DNA from: Erythrobacter litoralis
Lineage (GTDB): Bacteria; Pseudomonadota; Alphaproteobacteria; Sphingomonadales; Sphingomonadaceae
Direction of reading: 5' to 3'
Assembly: GCF_001719165.1 (NCBI RefSeq)
Contig: NZ_CP017057.1
Location: 62,001 to 126,000, forward strand
Length of the DNA stretch: 64,000 bases
Positions 30,590 to 39,172 of the stretch are shown here, one piece after another. The number at the start of each line of letters is the position of its first letter. Positions within the stretch are counted from its first letter, which is position 1. A program made the position numbers and the translations under genes. The notes below the pieces were generated by a model. That model saw nothing but the letters and a program-made list of their open reading frames with translations. It made no database searches and was not told the origin of the DNA.

Positions 30590-31345
30590 ATGAATCAATC
30601 GATAATTCTTACCGGAGCCTCCGGTGCGCTGGGACGCGGGCTTGCCATGCATCACGCTTCGCCGGGAGTATCTTTATGCCTGTGGGGCCGCAATCCTGAG
30701 AGGCTCTCAGACACCTGCGAAGCAGTACGAGCCGTGGGCGCTGAAGCGCAACCGATCATTCATGATCTGAGCAAGGCTGAGGCGGCAATCCTGAAGTTGC
30801 TCGACCAGGATCGGGTACGGCCATTTGATATCGCTTACCTGGTAGCTGGCCTCGGAGACACTCGCCCGCCAGGCGAAAAGGCTGAGGACCCCATGCAGGT
30901 GCTGCGGCTTGCCGAGGTGAACTTCGCTGCGCCTGCAGCGATGGCCGCGGCTCTTGCGGGCAGGATGGCGGAAAGAGGGCGCGGCAGGATAGTTCTCATC
31001 GGCTCTGCAGCCGGGCATCACTCGTTACCTTTTGCCGCTGCATATTCAGGATCCAAGGCAGGGCTGGCTCGCTTCGCTGATGCGCTCCGCCTCTCAGTCG
31101 AACCTTATGGCGTCAGTGTAACACTTGCGGCGCCAGGCTTTATCAAAACGCCCGCTGGCAGCTCGATCAATAGCAATCGCCCGATGGAAATAACTGTCGA
31201 AGAAGCCGTGAGGCGTATTGTTCGCGCGGCCGAACAGCGGAGGGCTCACTACATAACGCCTTGGCCTTTCGCAGCTCTCAAAAGCTTCGATGCACTGTTG
31301 CCGAATTGGCTGAGGGATCGTATTTTGACGGGGCTTCAGAAATGA
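30590..31345 (+). CDS. Short-chain dehydrogenase/reductase
   Basis: 251 aa from the ATG at 30590; the open frame extends to 30497 but only this start places the NAD(P)-binding GASGALGRG motif at residues 9-17. LVAGLG replaces the usual NNAG. The catalytic Ser is in VLIGSAAG and Tyr-x3-Lys in AYSGSKAGLARFADAL. APGFIKTP completes the fold. The substrate is unknown. It faces the hydroxylase gene across a shared promoter region and ends three bases before the convergent sulfatase-like gene. Oxidation of a hydroxylated lipid or a sugar is possible. Confidence 0.88.
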   Translation: MNQSIILTGASGALGRGLAMHHASPGVSLCLWGRNPERLSDTCEAVRAVGAEAQPIIHDLSKAEAAILKLLDQDRVRPFDIAYLVAGLGDTRPPGEKAEDPMQVLRLAEVNFAAPAAMAAALAGRMAERGRGRIVLIGSAAGHHSLPFAAAYSGSKAGLARFADALRLSVEPYGVSVTLAAPGFIKTPAGSSINSNRPMEITVEEAVRRIVRAAEQRRAHYITPWPFAALKSFDALLPNWLRDRILTGLQK

Positions 31346-31348
31346 AGT

Positions 31349-32851
31349 TTAATCACGTACAATAGTCGAGCCTTGGGTTAGTTCGACTATCGCATGGTGT
31401 AATTGTGCTGGCGTCAGGTCCAGGCACGCGTTTGGTTGACCTGTTATCCGGCCTTGCGCGTCAAATTGAATCATGACGAAAGGCGTGTGGCGGGGACCTC
31501 CGGGCTCGCTTGCCCCGGGGATGCTCGGGCGGTGGTCTCCGAAGAAGGCGAGCAATGCCGGCTGACCCAAGCTTGCCACACCTTCGCGTAATCGACCGAG
31601 CATTGAGTCTCCAGCTTTTACCAGTCGATTGTAGTTCGCGATCATCTGCTGAGGGTCCGCGCCGCCGTGGCGAGCCCAGGGGCCGTGGTTCTCCATCGTT
31701 ACGGCATAGATGAACGTTGGAGCCTCGGCTGCGCGCGCAATTTCAATGATCTTCTCGGCGACGGCCGCATCCTTCACATAGCGGCCAGGCCCGGAAGGAG
31801 GCGCTTCAAAATGGTTTTCCCCCACCAGATCCGTGAACCCTGCCTTGGGCAGAAGCGTGTGGCGGTTGTAAAAGCGCATGTCGTGCGGATGTACGAATAC
31901 GCTGCGCCATCCGTTCATTCTCAATTTGTTCGGTATCGCGTGGTCGACGTCGTCGATCGCCGTGAGGTAGGGGTCATACATGCGAAAACCCAATTCTTCT
32001 TCACCGCGACCAAACAATACGCCGTATTCAGTCCGCATGGTGTAAGCGCCAAAGCCGCTTGCGAGCAGGTTACCCCAAATCAATCCATCCCGCCTCGACC
32101 GCCCTAGATGCACAAGCGCATCGGCATTGCCGCCAAAAAGTTCGACTGGGTCTGCAAAAGACTCGCACTGGACCACAATGATGATCCGTGCCTGCTCTGC
32201 CCTAGCAAGTGGAATGCCCTCAGGTAACGCTCCGGCACCTAAGCGTTTTTCAGATACGGCCTTCTCAACGCGCCACCGCAGCCAGTACAGCAGGATAATG
32301 GGTAAGAGCCCGAACTCACAGGTATCTTTCTCGACGGCAGGTCGAGTGGCAAGATTGGAAAAAGGCCTCAGCCGCAAGCTCAATAACAATATGGCGAAAG
32401 CGCTCAGGGCTAACGTCAAGCCGGCAACACCCATGATCAAGCTTGGTACGAAAAACCAGTATAGGACTGCCGCCAAAGCAGCCAGAGCAATCAGCCCGAG
32501 CCCTTTTTGCCAAATGGTCAATACCGAGAAATAGAATTGCGGATGGCGGAAAATGGCGCCGATAAGGGCCAAATCCGAGAAAAGTAGTGGCTCTCCCAGC
32601 ATGCGGTACTTCGCGTTCGAAGCTGAGACCAATAACACGTGGAGAGCCAGCGAGAGGATCAGGGCGAGATAGGGATTGCCGCTGGCCGCCAGCAAAATGC
32701 CGAAAATCGAGGCCGAAATTAAGCTGAGAAGCCAGATCGCGGGAGCTCGGCGCAGAGCCAACCCCGATTTCGATGGCGTTGGACGAGCGTATCGGTCGGC
32801 GCACACGGCGCCAGCCAAACTGAGCGTTAGCGTCAGGAGGATCTCGATCAT
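31349..32851 (-). CDS. LTA-synthase-like membrane sulfatase-fold transferase
   Basis: 500 aa. About residues 1-175 hold five or so membrane helices (IWLLSLISASIFGILLA, GLIALAALAAVLYWFFVPSL). The rest is a periplasmic alkaline-phosphatase-fold domain: VVQCESFADP at the nucleophile strand, NGWRSVFVHPHDMRFYNR, FIYAVTMENHGPW and LAFFGDHRPSIPG with the metal-binding Asp-His. Such enzymes transfer phosphoglycerol or phosphoethanolamine to glycans. The usual Thr nucleophile position reads Tyr-Thr in ASGFGAYTMRTEYGVL. It probably decorates the exported capsule or its lipid. It converges on the SDR. Confidence 0.85.
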   Translation of the reverse strand: MIEILLTLTLSLAGAVCADRYARPTPSKSGLALRRAPAIWLLSLISASIFGILLAASGNPYLALILSLALHVLLVSASNAKYRMLGEPLLFSDLALIGAIFRHPQFYFSVLTIWQKGLGLIALAALAAVLYWFFVPSLIMGVAGLTLALSAFAILLLSLRLRPFSNLATRPAVEKDTCEFGLLPIILLYWLRWRVEKAVSEKRLGAGALPEGIPLARAEQARIIIVVQCESFADPVELFGGNADALVHLGRSRRDGLIWGNLLASGFGAYTMRTEYGVLFGRGEEELGFRMYDPYLTAIDDVDHAIPNKLRMNGWRSVFVHPHDMRFYNRHTLLPKAGFTDLVGENHFEAPPSGPGRYVKDAAVAEKIIEIARAAEAPTFIYAVTMENHGPWARHGGADPQQMIANYNRLVKAGDSMLGRLREGVASLGQPALLAFFGDHRPSIPGASEPGGPRHTPFVMIQFDAQGRITGQPNACLDLTPAQLHHAIVELTQGSTIVRD

Positions 32852-33083
32852 TCTCAGTTCAGGGTGTTAATGGTGATCATCTCGCATTAATCGCCTCCAT
32901 CGCATGGGTCGAACTTTGACGGAAGGGCGGGCAAAACGGCCAGTCGAGATTTGACTTTATTGAGCGATGGGTAGAGTCACAATTCAGCTCAAAAGCCAGG
33001 GAAAAATCGTGGTATCGCGAAGCAAACAGGATTTCGATGCCAATATACAGGCTGCGAAGACTAATGAGGGTGAAGTTCACTTT

Positions 33084-34337
33084 ATGGCGCGCCAGAGTTT
33101 TGACGCATCGGGCGCCACTCGTCCATCGCGAAGAGTTCTCTTGCTTCAAGGATTGATGGGCCCATTGTTTCGCCGGCTCGGTGAAGAATTGGCCCAGTCG
33201 GGCCACGAAGTGTTCAAATTCAACTTCAACGGCGGAGATCGCTTTTATTGGCGCTTGCCTGGCGGCATGGACTACCGTGGATCACTCGAAGAATGGCCTG
33301 ACACCTTGCGGGCCGTGATTCGTGAGAAAAAGATCTCTGACGTCGTCCTTTTTGGCGACTGCAGGCCGCATCATCTGGCGGCCACGAAAGTATGTGAAGA
33401 CCTTCAGGTTCCAGTGCATGTCTTCGAAGAGGGTTATATTCGACCCGATTGGGTCACACTTGAGCTGGGAGGAGTAAATGGGCACTCGCGTCTGCCACGG
33501 GACCCAGATTGGTATCGCCGCGTAGCCAGCACCTTGCCGCCAGTGCCTGAACACAAACAAGTGAAATCCTCTTTCCGGCGAAGAGCACTTGAAGGTCTCG
33601 CGTACAACTGCGCCGACATTCTCACGCGCTGGAATTATCCTCACTGGGCCAATCATCGCCCATGGCATCCCTTGATCGAGGGGTTCGGATGGGCGCATAA
33701 GTTGGCGCGCGGTAAGCGTCGACGCAAGAATTCTGAACAGTTGGTAGAGCGGTTGCTTGCTGGTGAGACGCCGTACTATCTGTTTCCTTTGCAACTCGCA
33801 TCAGACTCGCAGATCCGTCTTCACTCGCCATTCGCGAGCATGACTGACGCGCTGATGCTTGTGCTAAAATCCTTTGCTGCACACGCTCCTGCTGACACGC
33901 GACTGGTTGTCAAAGAACATCCCCTCGATAATGGAGTTTGCGATTGGAACGAGGAAACCCGCACCATTGCAACCATGCTGGGTGTCGAAGACCGAGTTGA
34001 TTACATGGCGTGGGGCGACATCGTCCCGGTCGCGCGGGCTGCGCGAGGAATGATAACCATAAACAGCACCAGCGGGACGCTGGCGCTAGACATGGAGGTT
34101 CCGGTGGTCGCGCTCGGCCAATGCGTTTTTGATATCCCCGGCATAACTTTTCAGGGCGAGCTTGATTTCTTCTGGACACAAGCTTCTCCGCCGGATCGTG
34201 AGCTATTCAACGCATTCCGCCGCGTTTTGATAGAGCGCTGCCTAATCCCTGGAGGTTTTTTCTCCGAAGAAGCGCTCGACAAGGTGGTGCAGCATGCAGT
34301 TGCGCGTCTTGAAGGGAGGCAAATGCTTCCCGACTAG
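33084..34337 (+). CDS. kpsS: Capsule Kdo transferase KpsS
   Basis: 417 aa from the ATG at 33084, close to the family's first strand (RRVLLLQGLMGPLFRRLGE); an ATG at 32967 adds 39 unrecognised residues. Conserved features follow: FKFNFNGGDRFYW, VLFGDCRPHHLAA, VFEEGYIRPDWVTLE, YYLFPLQLASDSQIRLHSPF, VVKEHPLDNG and ITINSTSGTLALDMEVPVV. KpsS adds the first beta-Kdo to lyso-phosphatidylglycerol, and KpsC extends it. It is separated from kpsC by three unrelated genes and marks the right edge of the capsule locus. A terminator-like hairpin follows. Confidence 0.93.
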   Translation: MARQSFDASGATRPSRRVLLLQGLMGPLFRRLGEELAQSGHEVFKFNFNGGDRFYWRLPGGMDYRGSLEEWPDTLRAVIREKKISDVVLFGDCRPHHLAATKVCEDLQVPVHVFEEGYIRPDWVTLELGGVNGHSRLPRDPDWYRRVASTLPPVPEHKQVKSSFRRRALEGLAYNCADILTRWNYPHWANHRPWHPLIEGFGWAHKLARGKRRRKNSEQLVERLLAGETPYYLFPLQLASDSQIRLHSPFASMTDALMLVLKSFAAHAPADTRLVVKEHPLDNGVCDWNEETRTIATMLGVEDRVDYMAWGDIVPVARAARGMITINSTSGTLALDMEVPVVALGQCVFDIPGITFQGELDFFWTQASPPDRELFNAFRRVLIERCLIPGGFFSEEALDKVVQHAVARLEGRQMLPD

Positions 34338-34386
34338 CGGTTCGACGCCCCTCCGCTTGGCACAATCTGATTTCGCAAAATACATT

Positions 34387-34419
34387 CGCGCAATTCGAAA
34401 AGTGCGCGATTTTGTTCTT
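34387..34419 (+). terminator. Possible terminator after kpsS
   Basis: A perfect 6-bp stem CGCGCA/TGCGCG with a 10-base loop (34387-34408) is followed by ATTTTGTTCTT. It lies 50 bases past the kpsS stop and just before the convergent fabI end. The T-run is imperfect and the stem short, so this is only moderately likely. Confidence 0.4.
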
Positions 34420-35242
34420 AGCTTAGCGCGATATCGGGTGCATCTTCCTGCTTCATGCCGACGACGTGATAGCCGCCGTCGACATGGTGCACCTCGCCGG
34501 TCACGCCCGATGCAAGGTCGGACAGGAAATAGAGCCCGGCGCCGCCGACATCCTCGATCGTGACGTTGCGGCGGAGCGGCGCGTTCAGCTCGTTCCACTT
34601 CAGGATATACCGGAAATCGCCGATCCCACTCGCCGCCAGCGTCTTGATCGGCCCGGCGCTGATCGCGTTGACGCGAATGCCGACGGGACCGAGATCGTTG
34701 GCGAGATACTGGACGCTCGTTTCGAGCGCCGCCTTGGCGACGCCCATGACATTGTAATGCGGCACGACCTTCTCGGCCCCGTAATAGGTCAGCGTGAGGA
34801 TGCTGCCGCCGCCGCTCCCATCCTCGGCCTTGGGCGGCATCATCTCGGCGGCGCGCTTGGTCACGGCGACCAGCGAATAGGCCGAGATGTTCATCGTCAT
34901 CAAGAAGTTGTCGAGGCTGGTGTCGACATATTTGCCGCGCAGCTCGCTCTTGTCGGAAAAGCCGATCGCGTGGACCACGAAATCGAGCGTGTCCCAGCGC
35001 TCCTTCAGCGTATCGAACGCCCGATCGAGCGATTCCATGTCGGCGACGTCGCATTCGAAGGTGAAATCGCTGCCGAGCTTTTCGGCCAGGGGCCTGACGC
35101 GCTTGGCCAGCGCCTCGCCCTGATAGGAAAAGGCGAGCTCGGCCCCGTGTTCGGCGAGCTTGCTCGCAATCCCCCAGGCCAGCGACTTGTCGTTGGCGAG
35201 GCCCATGATCAGCCCGCGCTTGCCCCGCATCAGATCGCCCAT
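34418..35242 (-). CDS. fabI: Enoyl-[acyl-carrier-protein] reductase FabI
   Basis: 274 aa from the ATG at 35242 with GGAGGAG ten bases upstream; longer frames run into the neighbour. It reduces trans-2-enoyl-ACP with NADH in the last step of fatty-acid elongation. The FabI nucleotide-binding form GLANDKSLAWGIA is at residues 14-26, with HAIGFS near 91 and the catalytic Tyr163-x6-Lys170 (HYNVMGVAK). It is the first core gene right of the capsule locus and is distinctly more GC-rich than the genes before it. Confidence 0.96.
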   Translation of the reverse strand: MGDLMRGKRGLIMGLANDKSLAWGIASKLAEHGAELAFSYQGEALAKRVRPLAEKLGSDFTFECDVADMESLDRAFDTLKERWDTLDFVVHAIGFSDKSELRGKYVDTSLDNFLMTMNISAYSLVAVTKRAAEMMPPKAEDGSGGGSILTLTYYGAEKVVPHYNVMGVAKAALETSVQYLANDLGPVGIRVNAISAGPIKTLAASGIGDFRYILKWNELNAPLRRNVTIEDVGGAGLYFLSDLASGVTGEVHHVDGGYHVVGMKQEDAPDIALS

Positions 35243-35247
35243 GCTTG

Positions 35248-36282
35248 TTACTCCTCCGTCTGCGTATTGTCGGCGCTGTCGTTGGCCAATTCGTCCCCGG
35301 CCGTTTCCGGCTCGGCCAGCGCCGCGTTCAGTTCCGCCCCGATAACCAGCCCGAGCCCGACGAGCCAGAAAAAGAACAGCGCGATGATAATACCGGCGAG
35401 GCTGCCATAGGTGAGATTGTAGGCGAAGAAGCTCGACAGGATCGGTGGCAGAGCGGTCGTCACTCCGAGCCACCACGCCGCCGTGAACAGCGCGCCCGGC
35501 CATTTGGGATAGGCTTTCGAGCGATATTCATGCGGGGTCAGGCTGTAGAACAGCATGTAGAGCGACAGCGCCAGCCCCAGCGCCGGCACGATCCGCGACA
35601 GCCGCAGCGTTCCGATCAATTGCGAGAGTTGCGGCAGGCTCGCGTCGATCACCGCCTGCGCGGTGCCGATCACGACCTGTGCGAAGAGCGAGATCAGGAG
35701 CAGCACCACCGCGGCGAGGATGATCCCGGCGGAAAGCAGGCGGTACTTCCAGAAGGCATGAATTGCCTTCGTCCCATAGGCGCGGCGCAGGATGTCGCGG
35801 ATCGTCTCGACCAGGCTGGAGACGGTCCACAGCGCGACCGCCGCGCCCAGCCACAGCAGCCATCCCGATCGCGCCTCGACGATATTGGCGGCGACCGGCT
35901 CGATCGTGTCTGATACGGTCGGCGGAAGCGTGACCAGCACGGCTGCGATCATCTGCGAGGTCCGTTCCGCCCCGCCGACCAGCTGGAACACCGCGGCCCC
36001 GATGATGAAGAAGGGAAAGATCGCTAGCATCGAGAGATAAGCGAGGTTGCCGGCATGGATGAAGCCGTCCTGGTACGTGCCGACCATGGTTCGCTTGAAC
36101 ACTTCGAAGGCACGGGTGCCAGGGCCCATCCGGCGCACGAGCACGCTGCGCAGCCCTGCGCGGCTTTCGTCGCGTTCGTCGCGGGCTGACTGGCGGCGCG
36201 CCTCGGGCGACAGCGAGCGGACTTCGCGGTCCTGCGCCGGGGGGAGCTTCGAGGAGCGCAGAGGGGAGGCCCGCTCCGCCAT
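35248..36282 (-). CDS. YihY/BrkB family inner-membrane protein
   Basis: 344 aa. A charged cytoplasmic N-terminus of about 75 residues precedes six hydrophobic segments (LAYLSMLAIFPFFIIGAAVFQ, WLLWLGAAVALWTV, LLSAGIILAAVVLLLISLFA, IVPALGLALSLYMLFYSL, LFTAAWWLGVTTALPPIL, GIIIALFFFWLVGLGLVIGAEL). The order and the G-x-E-L-N end match the YihY/BrkB family, once called ribonuclease BN. The function is unknown, possibly transport. It starts four bases after the upstream DnaJ-family gene ends and stops five bases before fabI, so the three form one unit. Confidence 0.9.
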   Translation of the reverse strand: MAERASPLRSSKLPPAQDREVRSLSPEARRQSARDERDESRAGLRSVLVRRMGPGTRAFEVFKRTMVGTYQDGFIHAGNLAYLSMLAIFPFFIIGAAVFQLVGGAERTSQMIAAVLVTLPPTVSDTIEPVAANIVEARSGWLLWLGAAVALWTVSSLVETIRDILRRAYGTKAIHAFWKYRLLSAGIILAAVVLLLISLFAQVVIGTAQAVIDASLPQLSQLIGTLRLSRIVPALGLALSLYMLFYSLTPHEYRSKAYPKWPGALFTAAWWLGVTTALPPILSSFFAYNLTYGSLAGIIIALFFFWLVGLGLVIGAELNAALAEPETAGDELANDSADNTQTEE

Positions 36283-36286
36283 CCGA

Positions 36287-37291
36287 TCAGAGGCCGAATT
36301 TCTCGCGCGGCCTCGACGTGTCGGCCCAGCCGTCGAGCCGCTTCTCGAGCTCGGACAGATCTTCGGGCAGCTGGATCTCGAGCGTCACCAGCTGATCGCC
36401 GCGCGCAGGCTCGCTTCCAACCTTTTCGCCCTTCTTCGTCCACCCCTTGCCCTTGAGCCGCATGACGGTGCCGCCATGGGTCCCCTGCTGGATCGTGAGC
36501 ATCACAGGGCCGTCGACGGTCGGGCACTTGACCTTTCCGCCGCGTACCGCCTCGCCCAGCGTGATCGGCAGGTCCATGCGGATATTGTCGCCTTCGCGGC
36601 GGAAGAAGGGGTGCGGGCCGACTTCGACCGTGACGATCCCGTCGCCGTCGCCTCCGGGCCCGGAATGCCCCTTGCCCTTGAGGCGCATCTGCGTGCCGGT
36701 CTCGACCCCGGCGGGAAGCTTGAGGCTGATCGCCTTGCCATCGGCCAACGTGATGCGCTGGTCGCGGCCCGATGCCGCATCTGTGAACGGGACGGCGAGG
36801 CGGTAGTGGATGTCGGCCCCGCGCCTGGGCGGGGGAGGGGGCGGGCGCTGGCCGAAACCGCGCGGGCTCGCTCCGGCTCCGGCCGAACGCGAACGGCCGC
36901 CGCCGAACAGGCCTTCGAACAGGTCGCTGAGATCGAGGTCCTCGGCGCCCATGCCGCCGCCCATCCCTGCTGGGCCCTGATCGCGATAGGCCCCGCGCGG
37001 ACCTGCGGCACCGTAGCCGCCGCGATAGCCGCGCCCGCCGCCACCCATTCCGGCAAAGGGGTTCAACGGGTTGCCCTCCGCATCGATCTCTCCTCGGTCG
37101 AAGCGCGCCCGCTTGTCCTTGTCGGACAGCAGGTCATAGGCCTTGGTCACGTCCGAGAACTTCTCCGCCGCCTGCGGATTGTCCTTGTTGCGATCGGGAT
37201 GAAGCTCCTTGGCGAGCTTGCGATAGGCGCTCTTTATCTCCTTCTCGGAGGCAGTGCGCTCCACGCCAAGGGTGCGATAGGGATCGGCCAT
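36287..37291 (-). CDS. DnaJ-family co-chaperone (CbpA-like)
   Basis: 334 aa. The J-domain covers residues 3-68, with HPD at 31-33 (AKELHPDRNKDNP) and SDKDKRARFDRGE. A Gly-rich linker (about 78-135) with FEGLFGGGRSRS follows, then two DnaJ C-terminal beta domains (YRLAVPFTDAASGRDQRITL, RLKGKGHSGPGGDGDGIV, VEVGPHPFFRREGDNIRMD, RGGKVKCPTVDGPVML). There is no zinc-finger CxxCxGxG region, which separates it from DnaJ proper. It stimulates DnaK and delivers substrates. It lies at the head of the unit with the YihY gene and fabI. Confidence 0.92.
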   Translation of the reverse strand: MADPYRTLGVERTASEKEIKSAYRKLAKELHPDRNKDNPQAAEKFSDVTKAYDLLSDKDKRARFDRGEIDAEGNPLNPFAGMGGGGRGYRGGYGAAGPRGAYRDQGPAGMGGGMGAEDLDLSDLFEGLFGGGRSRSAGAGASPRGFGQRPPPPPPRRGADIHYRLAVPFTDAASGRDQRITLADGKAISLKLPAGVETGTQMRLKGKGHSGPGGDGDGIVTVEVGPHPFFRREGDNIRMDLPITLGEAVRGGKVKCPTVDGPVMLTIQQGTHGGTVMRLKGKGWTKKGEKVGSEPARGDQLVTLEIQLPEDLSELEKRLDGWADTSRPREKFGL

Positions 37292-37560
37292 GGCGTGTTA
37301 GCTAGGTGCAACAGTCGAAGCGCGCAAGCTTGCGCGCGTTGCAAGCTGCGGATGACGAGGGCCGCGCCGCATGGCCGCGGCCGTCGTCCCTTTCGCTGCG
37401 CCCTGCCCGGGCCTATGGAGCGCAATCGCATCGATTTCGGCGGAAAAGGTTGGCCCTTGCCTTCGCGGAACCCCTTCAGGCACCGGGGATTTGTGTTCCG
37501 GAGGGTCGGATGACATGCAACCCCCTCGCTTCCATTCCCATCGCCCTGCGGAGCCGTTTC

Positions 37561-38238
37561 ATGACTTCACCTGATGCCCTCGATGACAGCCAGCTCGCCG
37601 ACAGCGAGATCCCGGCAGGGGCCGATCCCTTCGCCCTGTTCGCCCAGTGGCTGGCCGAGGCGCAGGAAAGCGAGATCAACGATCCCAACGCCATGGCGCT
37701 CGCCACCGCAACGCCCGACGGAGCGCCCTCGGTGCGGATGGTGCTGCTCAAGGGACATGGGGCCGAGGAAGGCAACGATTACGGCGTGATCGGCGGCGGC
37801 TTCACCTTCTTCACCAATGCCGGCAGCCGCAAGGGCGGGGAAATCCGGGCCAACATGCAGGCGAGCCTGCTGTTCCACTGGAAAAGCCTGCGCCGGCAGG
37901 TCCGCATCGACGGCCCGCTTCACGAAGTCTCCCCTGAACGCGCGGACGCCTATTTCCATTCGCGCCCCTACAAGAGCCAGGTCGGATCCGCCGCGAGCGA
38001 TCAGTCGCGCCCTCTCGACACGCGCCAGAACTATATCGACCGGGTCAAGGCGATCTGGAAAGAGCACGAGGAAGCGGGCAAGGTCCCGCGCCCGGGCGAA
38101 TGGACCGGCTTTACCCTGTCGCCCCGACGGATCGAATTCTGGCGCGACCGCGACAACCGCCTCCACGACCGCCGCCTTTTCACCCTCACCGGCGCCGGCG
38201 ACGCGCTCGGCTGGAGTGACACGCTCCTTTATCCGTAA
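37561..38238 (+). CDS. pdxH: Pyridoxamine/pyridoxine 5'-phosphate oxidase
   Basis: 225 aa from the ATG at 37561; an upstream in-frame ATG at 37510 is less likely. This FMN enzyme makes pyridoxal 5'-phosphate. Visible motifs are AMALATATPDGAPSVRMVLL and KG in the FMN-binding barrel, FFTNAGSRKGGEI, LLFHWKSLRRQVRI, YFHSRPYKSQVGSAASDQS and the C-terminal WTGFTLSPRRIEFW and LHDR. The length is normal. It faces the DnaJ-family gene across 269 bases that contain GC-rich inverted repeats but no gene. Confidence 0.95.
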   Translation: MTSPDALDDSQLADSEIPAGADPFALFAQWLAEAQESEINDPNAMALATATPDGAPSVRMVLLKGHGAEEGNDYGVIGGGFTFFTNAGSRKGGEIRANMQASLLFHWKSLRRQVRIDGPLHEVSPERADAYFHSRPYKSQVGSAASDQSRPLDTRQNYIDRVKAIWKEHEEAGKVPRPGEWTGFTLSPRRIEFWRDRDNRLHDRRLFTLTGAGDALGWSDTLLYP

Positions 38239-38248
38239 GGCCCGATAC

Positions 38249-39085
38249 ATGACTGAGACGATTCCTTACTGGCATGTCGATGCCTTCGCCGCGAAGCCCT
38301 TCGGCGGGAACCAGGCCGCCGTGATGGTGCTCGACGAATGGTTGCCCGACGAGACGCTGCAGCGGATCGGTGAGGAGAACAATTTCGCCGAGACCGCCTT
38401 TATCGTGCGCGATGAAAGCGGCGAGGCGGACTGGGAGCTTCGCTGGTTCACCCCCACCGACGAGGTCGCCCTGTGTGGTCATGCGACTCTGGCGAGCGGG
38501 CATGTGGTCCTGTCCGACCCCGAGCGCTTCGGCGAGGAACGCCGCGTCACCTTCCGGACTCGCAAGGCGGGCATTCTCGAAGTCGTGAAGGCAGATAGCG
38601 GCGAGGGATACGAACTCGCGCTTCCTGTCACCCTGGTCGAACGCGCATCGCACCCTGACCTTCTCGCCGCGATCGGGTTTCGCGGGGAAGTGTTCATCTC
38701 CTGGTACGGCGCCGAGCAGACCGCGATCATCGCGATGCAATCCGAGGCCGAGATTCGCGGCCTGACGCCCGACATGGCGGCGCTTCGCGGGATCGACCTC
38801 ATGGCGATTTGCACCGCGCCCGCCGATGAAGGCAGCGATCACGACATCGTCAGCCGGGTCTTCGTGCCCGCCTGGGGCGTCGACGAGGACAGCGTGACCG
38901 GCAGCGCCCACGCCGCGCTCGCGCCGTTCTGGGCCGAGCGGCTGGGCCGGCGCGAAATGCGTGCCCACCAGGCCTCGATGCGCGGCGGCGATCTCACCAT
39001 GCGCCTCGAAGGCGAAGGAAAGGACCAGCGTGCCTGGCTCGGCGGGCCGTGCGTGACGGTCGTCGAAGGGGAGTTCAGGCTTTAG
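38249..39085 (+). CDS. PhzF-family isomerase/epimerase-like protein
   Basis: 278 aa from the ATG at 38249, ten bases after pdxH. The PhzF/DAP-epimerase-like double fold is seen in HVDAFAAKPFGGNQAAVM near residue 9 and NNFAETAFIV with the catalytic Glu. The family's LRWFTPTDEVALCGHATLAS lies near residue 67-86, and VDEDSVTGSAHAALAPFW near residue 210-228. PhzF acts in phenazine synthesis, but most members, like this lone one, have unknown substrates. It is probably co-transcribed with pdxH. A 21-base intergenic repeat lies 36 bases after its stop. Confidence 0.9.
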   Translation: MTETIPYWHVDAFAAKPFGGNQAAVMVLDEWLPDETLQRIGEENNFAETAFIVRDESGEADWELRWFTPTDEVALCGHATLASGHVVLSDPERFGEERRVTFRTRKAGILEVVKADSGEGYELALPVTLVERASHPDLLAAIGFRGEVFISWYGAEQTAIIAMQSEAEIRGLTPDMAALRGIDLMAICTAPADEGSDHDIVSRVFVPAWGVDEDSVTGSAHAALAPFWAERLGRREMRAHQASMRGGDLTMRLEGEGKDQRAWLGGPCVTVVEGEFRL

Positions 39086-39120
39086 GGACGAGCGGTAGAG
39101 GTGAACCCATCGTTCAGGCA

Positions 39121-39141
39121 GCGACCGCAAGGGCGACCGCC
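39121..39141. repeat. Intergenic repeat, copy 1
   Basis: A 21-base sequence, GCGACCGCAAGGGCGACCGC plus one C, occurs identically at 53151-53171. Both copies lie shortly after a gene's stop codon and in the same orientation to that gene. A perfect 21-base match is unlikely by chance in 64 kb. Its role is unknown. Confidence 0.6.
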
Positions 39142-39172
39142 TGCCCGAAACCCTGATGGGGCGCGCACGACC

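Noticed and set aside
34338..34375. GGTTCGA followed by CCCCTCCGC, resembling a tRNA T-arm
   Set aside because: No acceptor partner, D-arm or anticodon arm lies upstream; the sequence runs directly out of kpsS.
34466..35410. A 314-codon plus-strand frame opposite fabI
   Set aside because: FabI is unmistakable on the minus strand, and the antisense frame shows no family features.
36047..37513. A 488-codon plus-strand frame opposite the YihY and DnaJ-family genes
   Set aside because: Antisense to two well-supported genes; low-complexity mirror composition.
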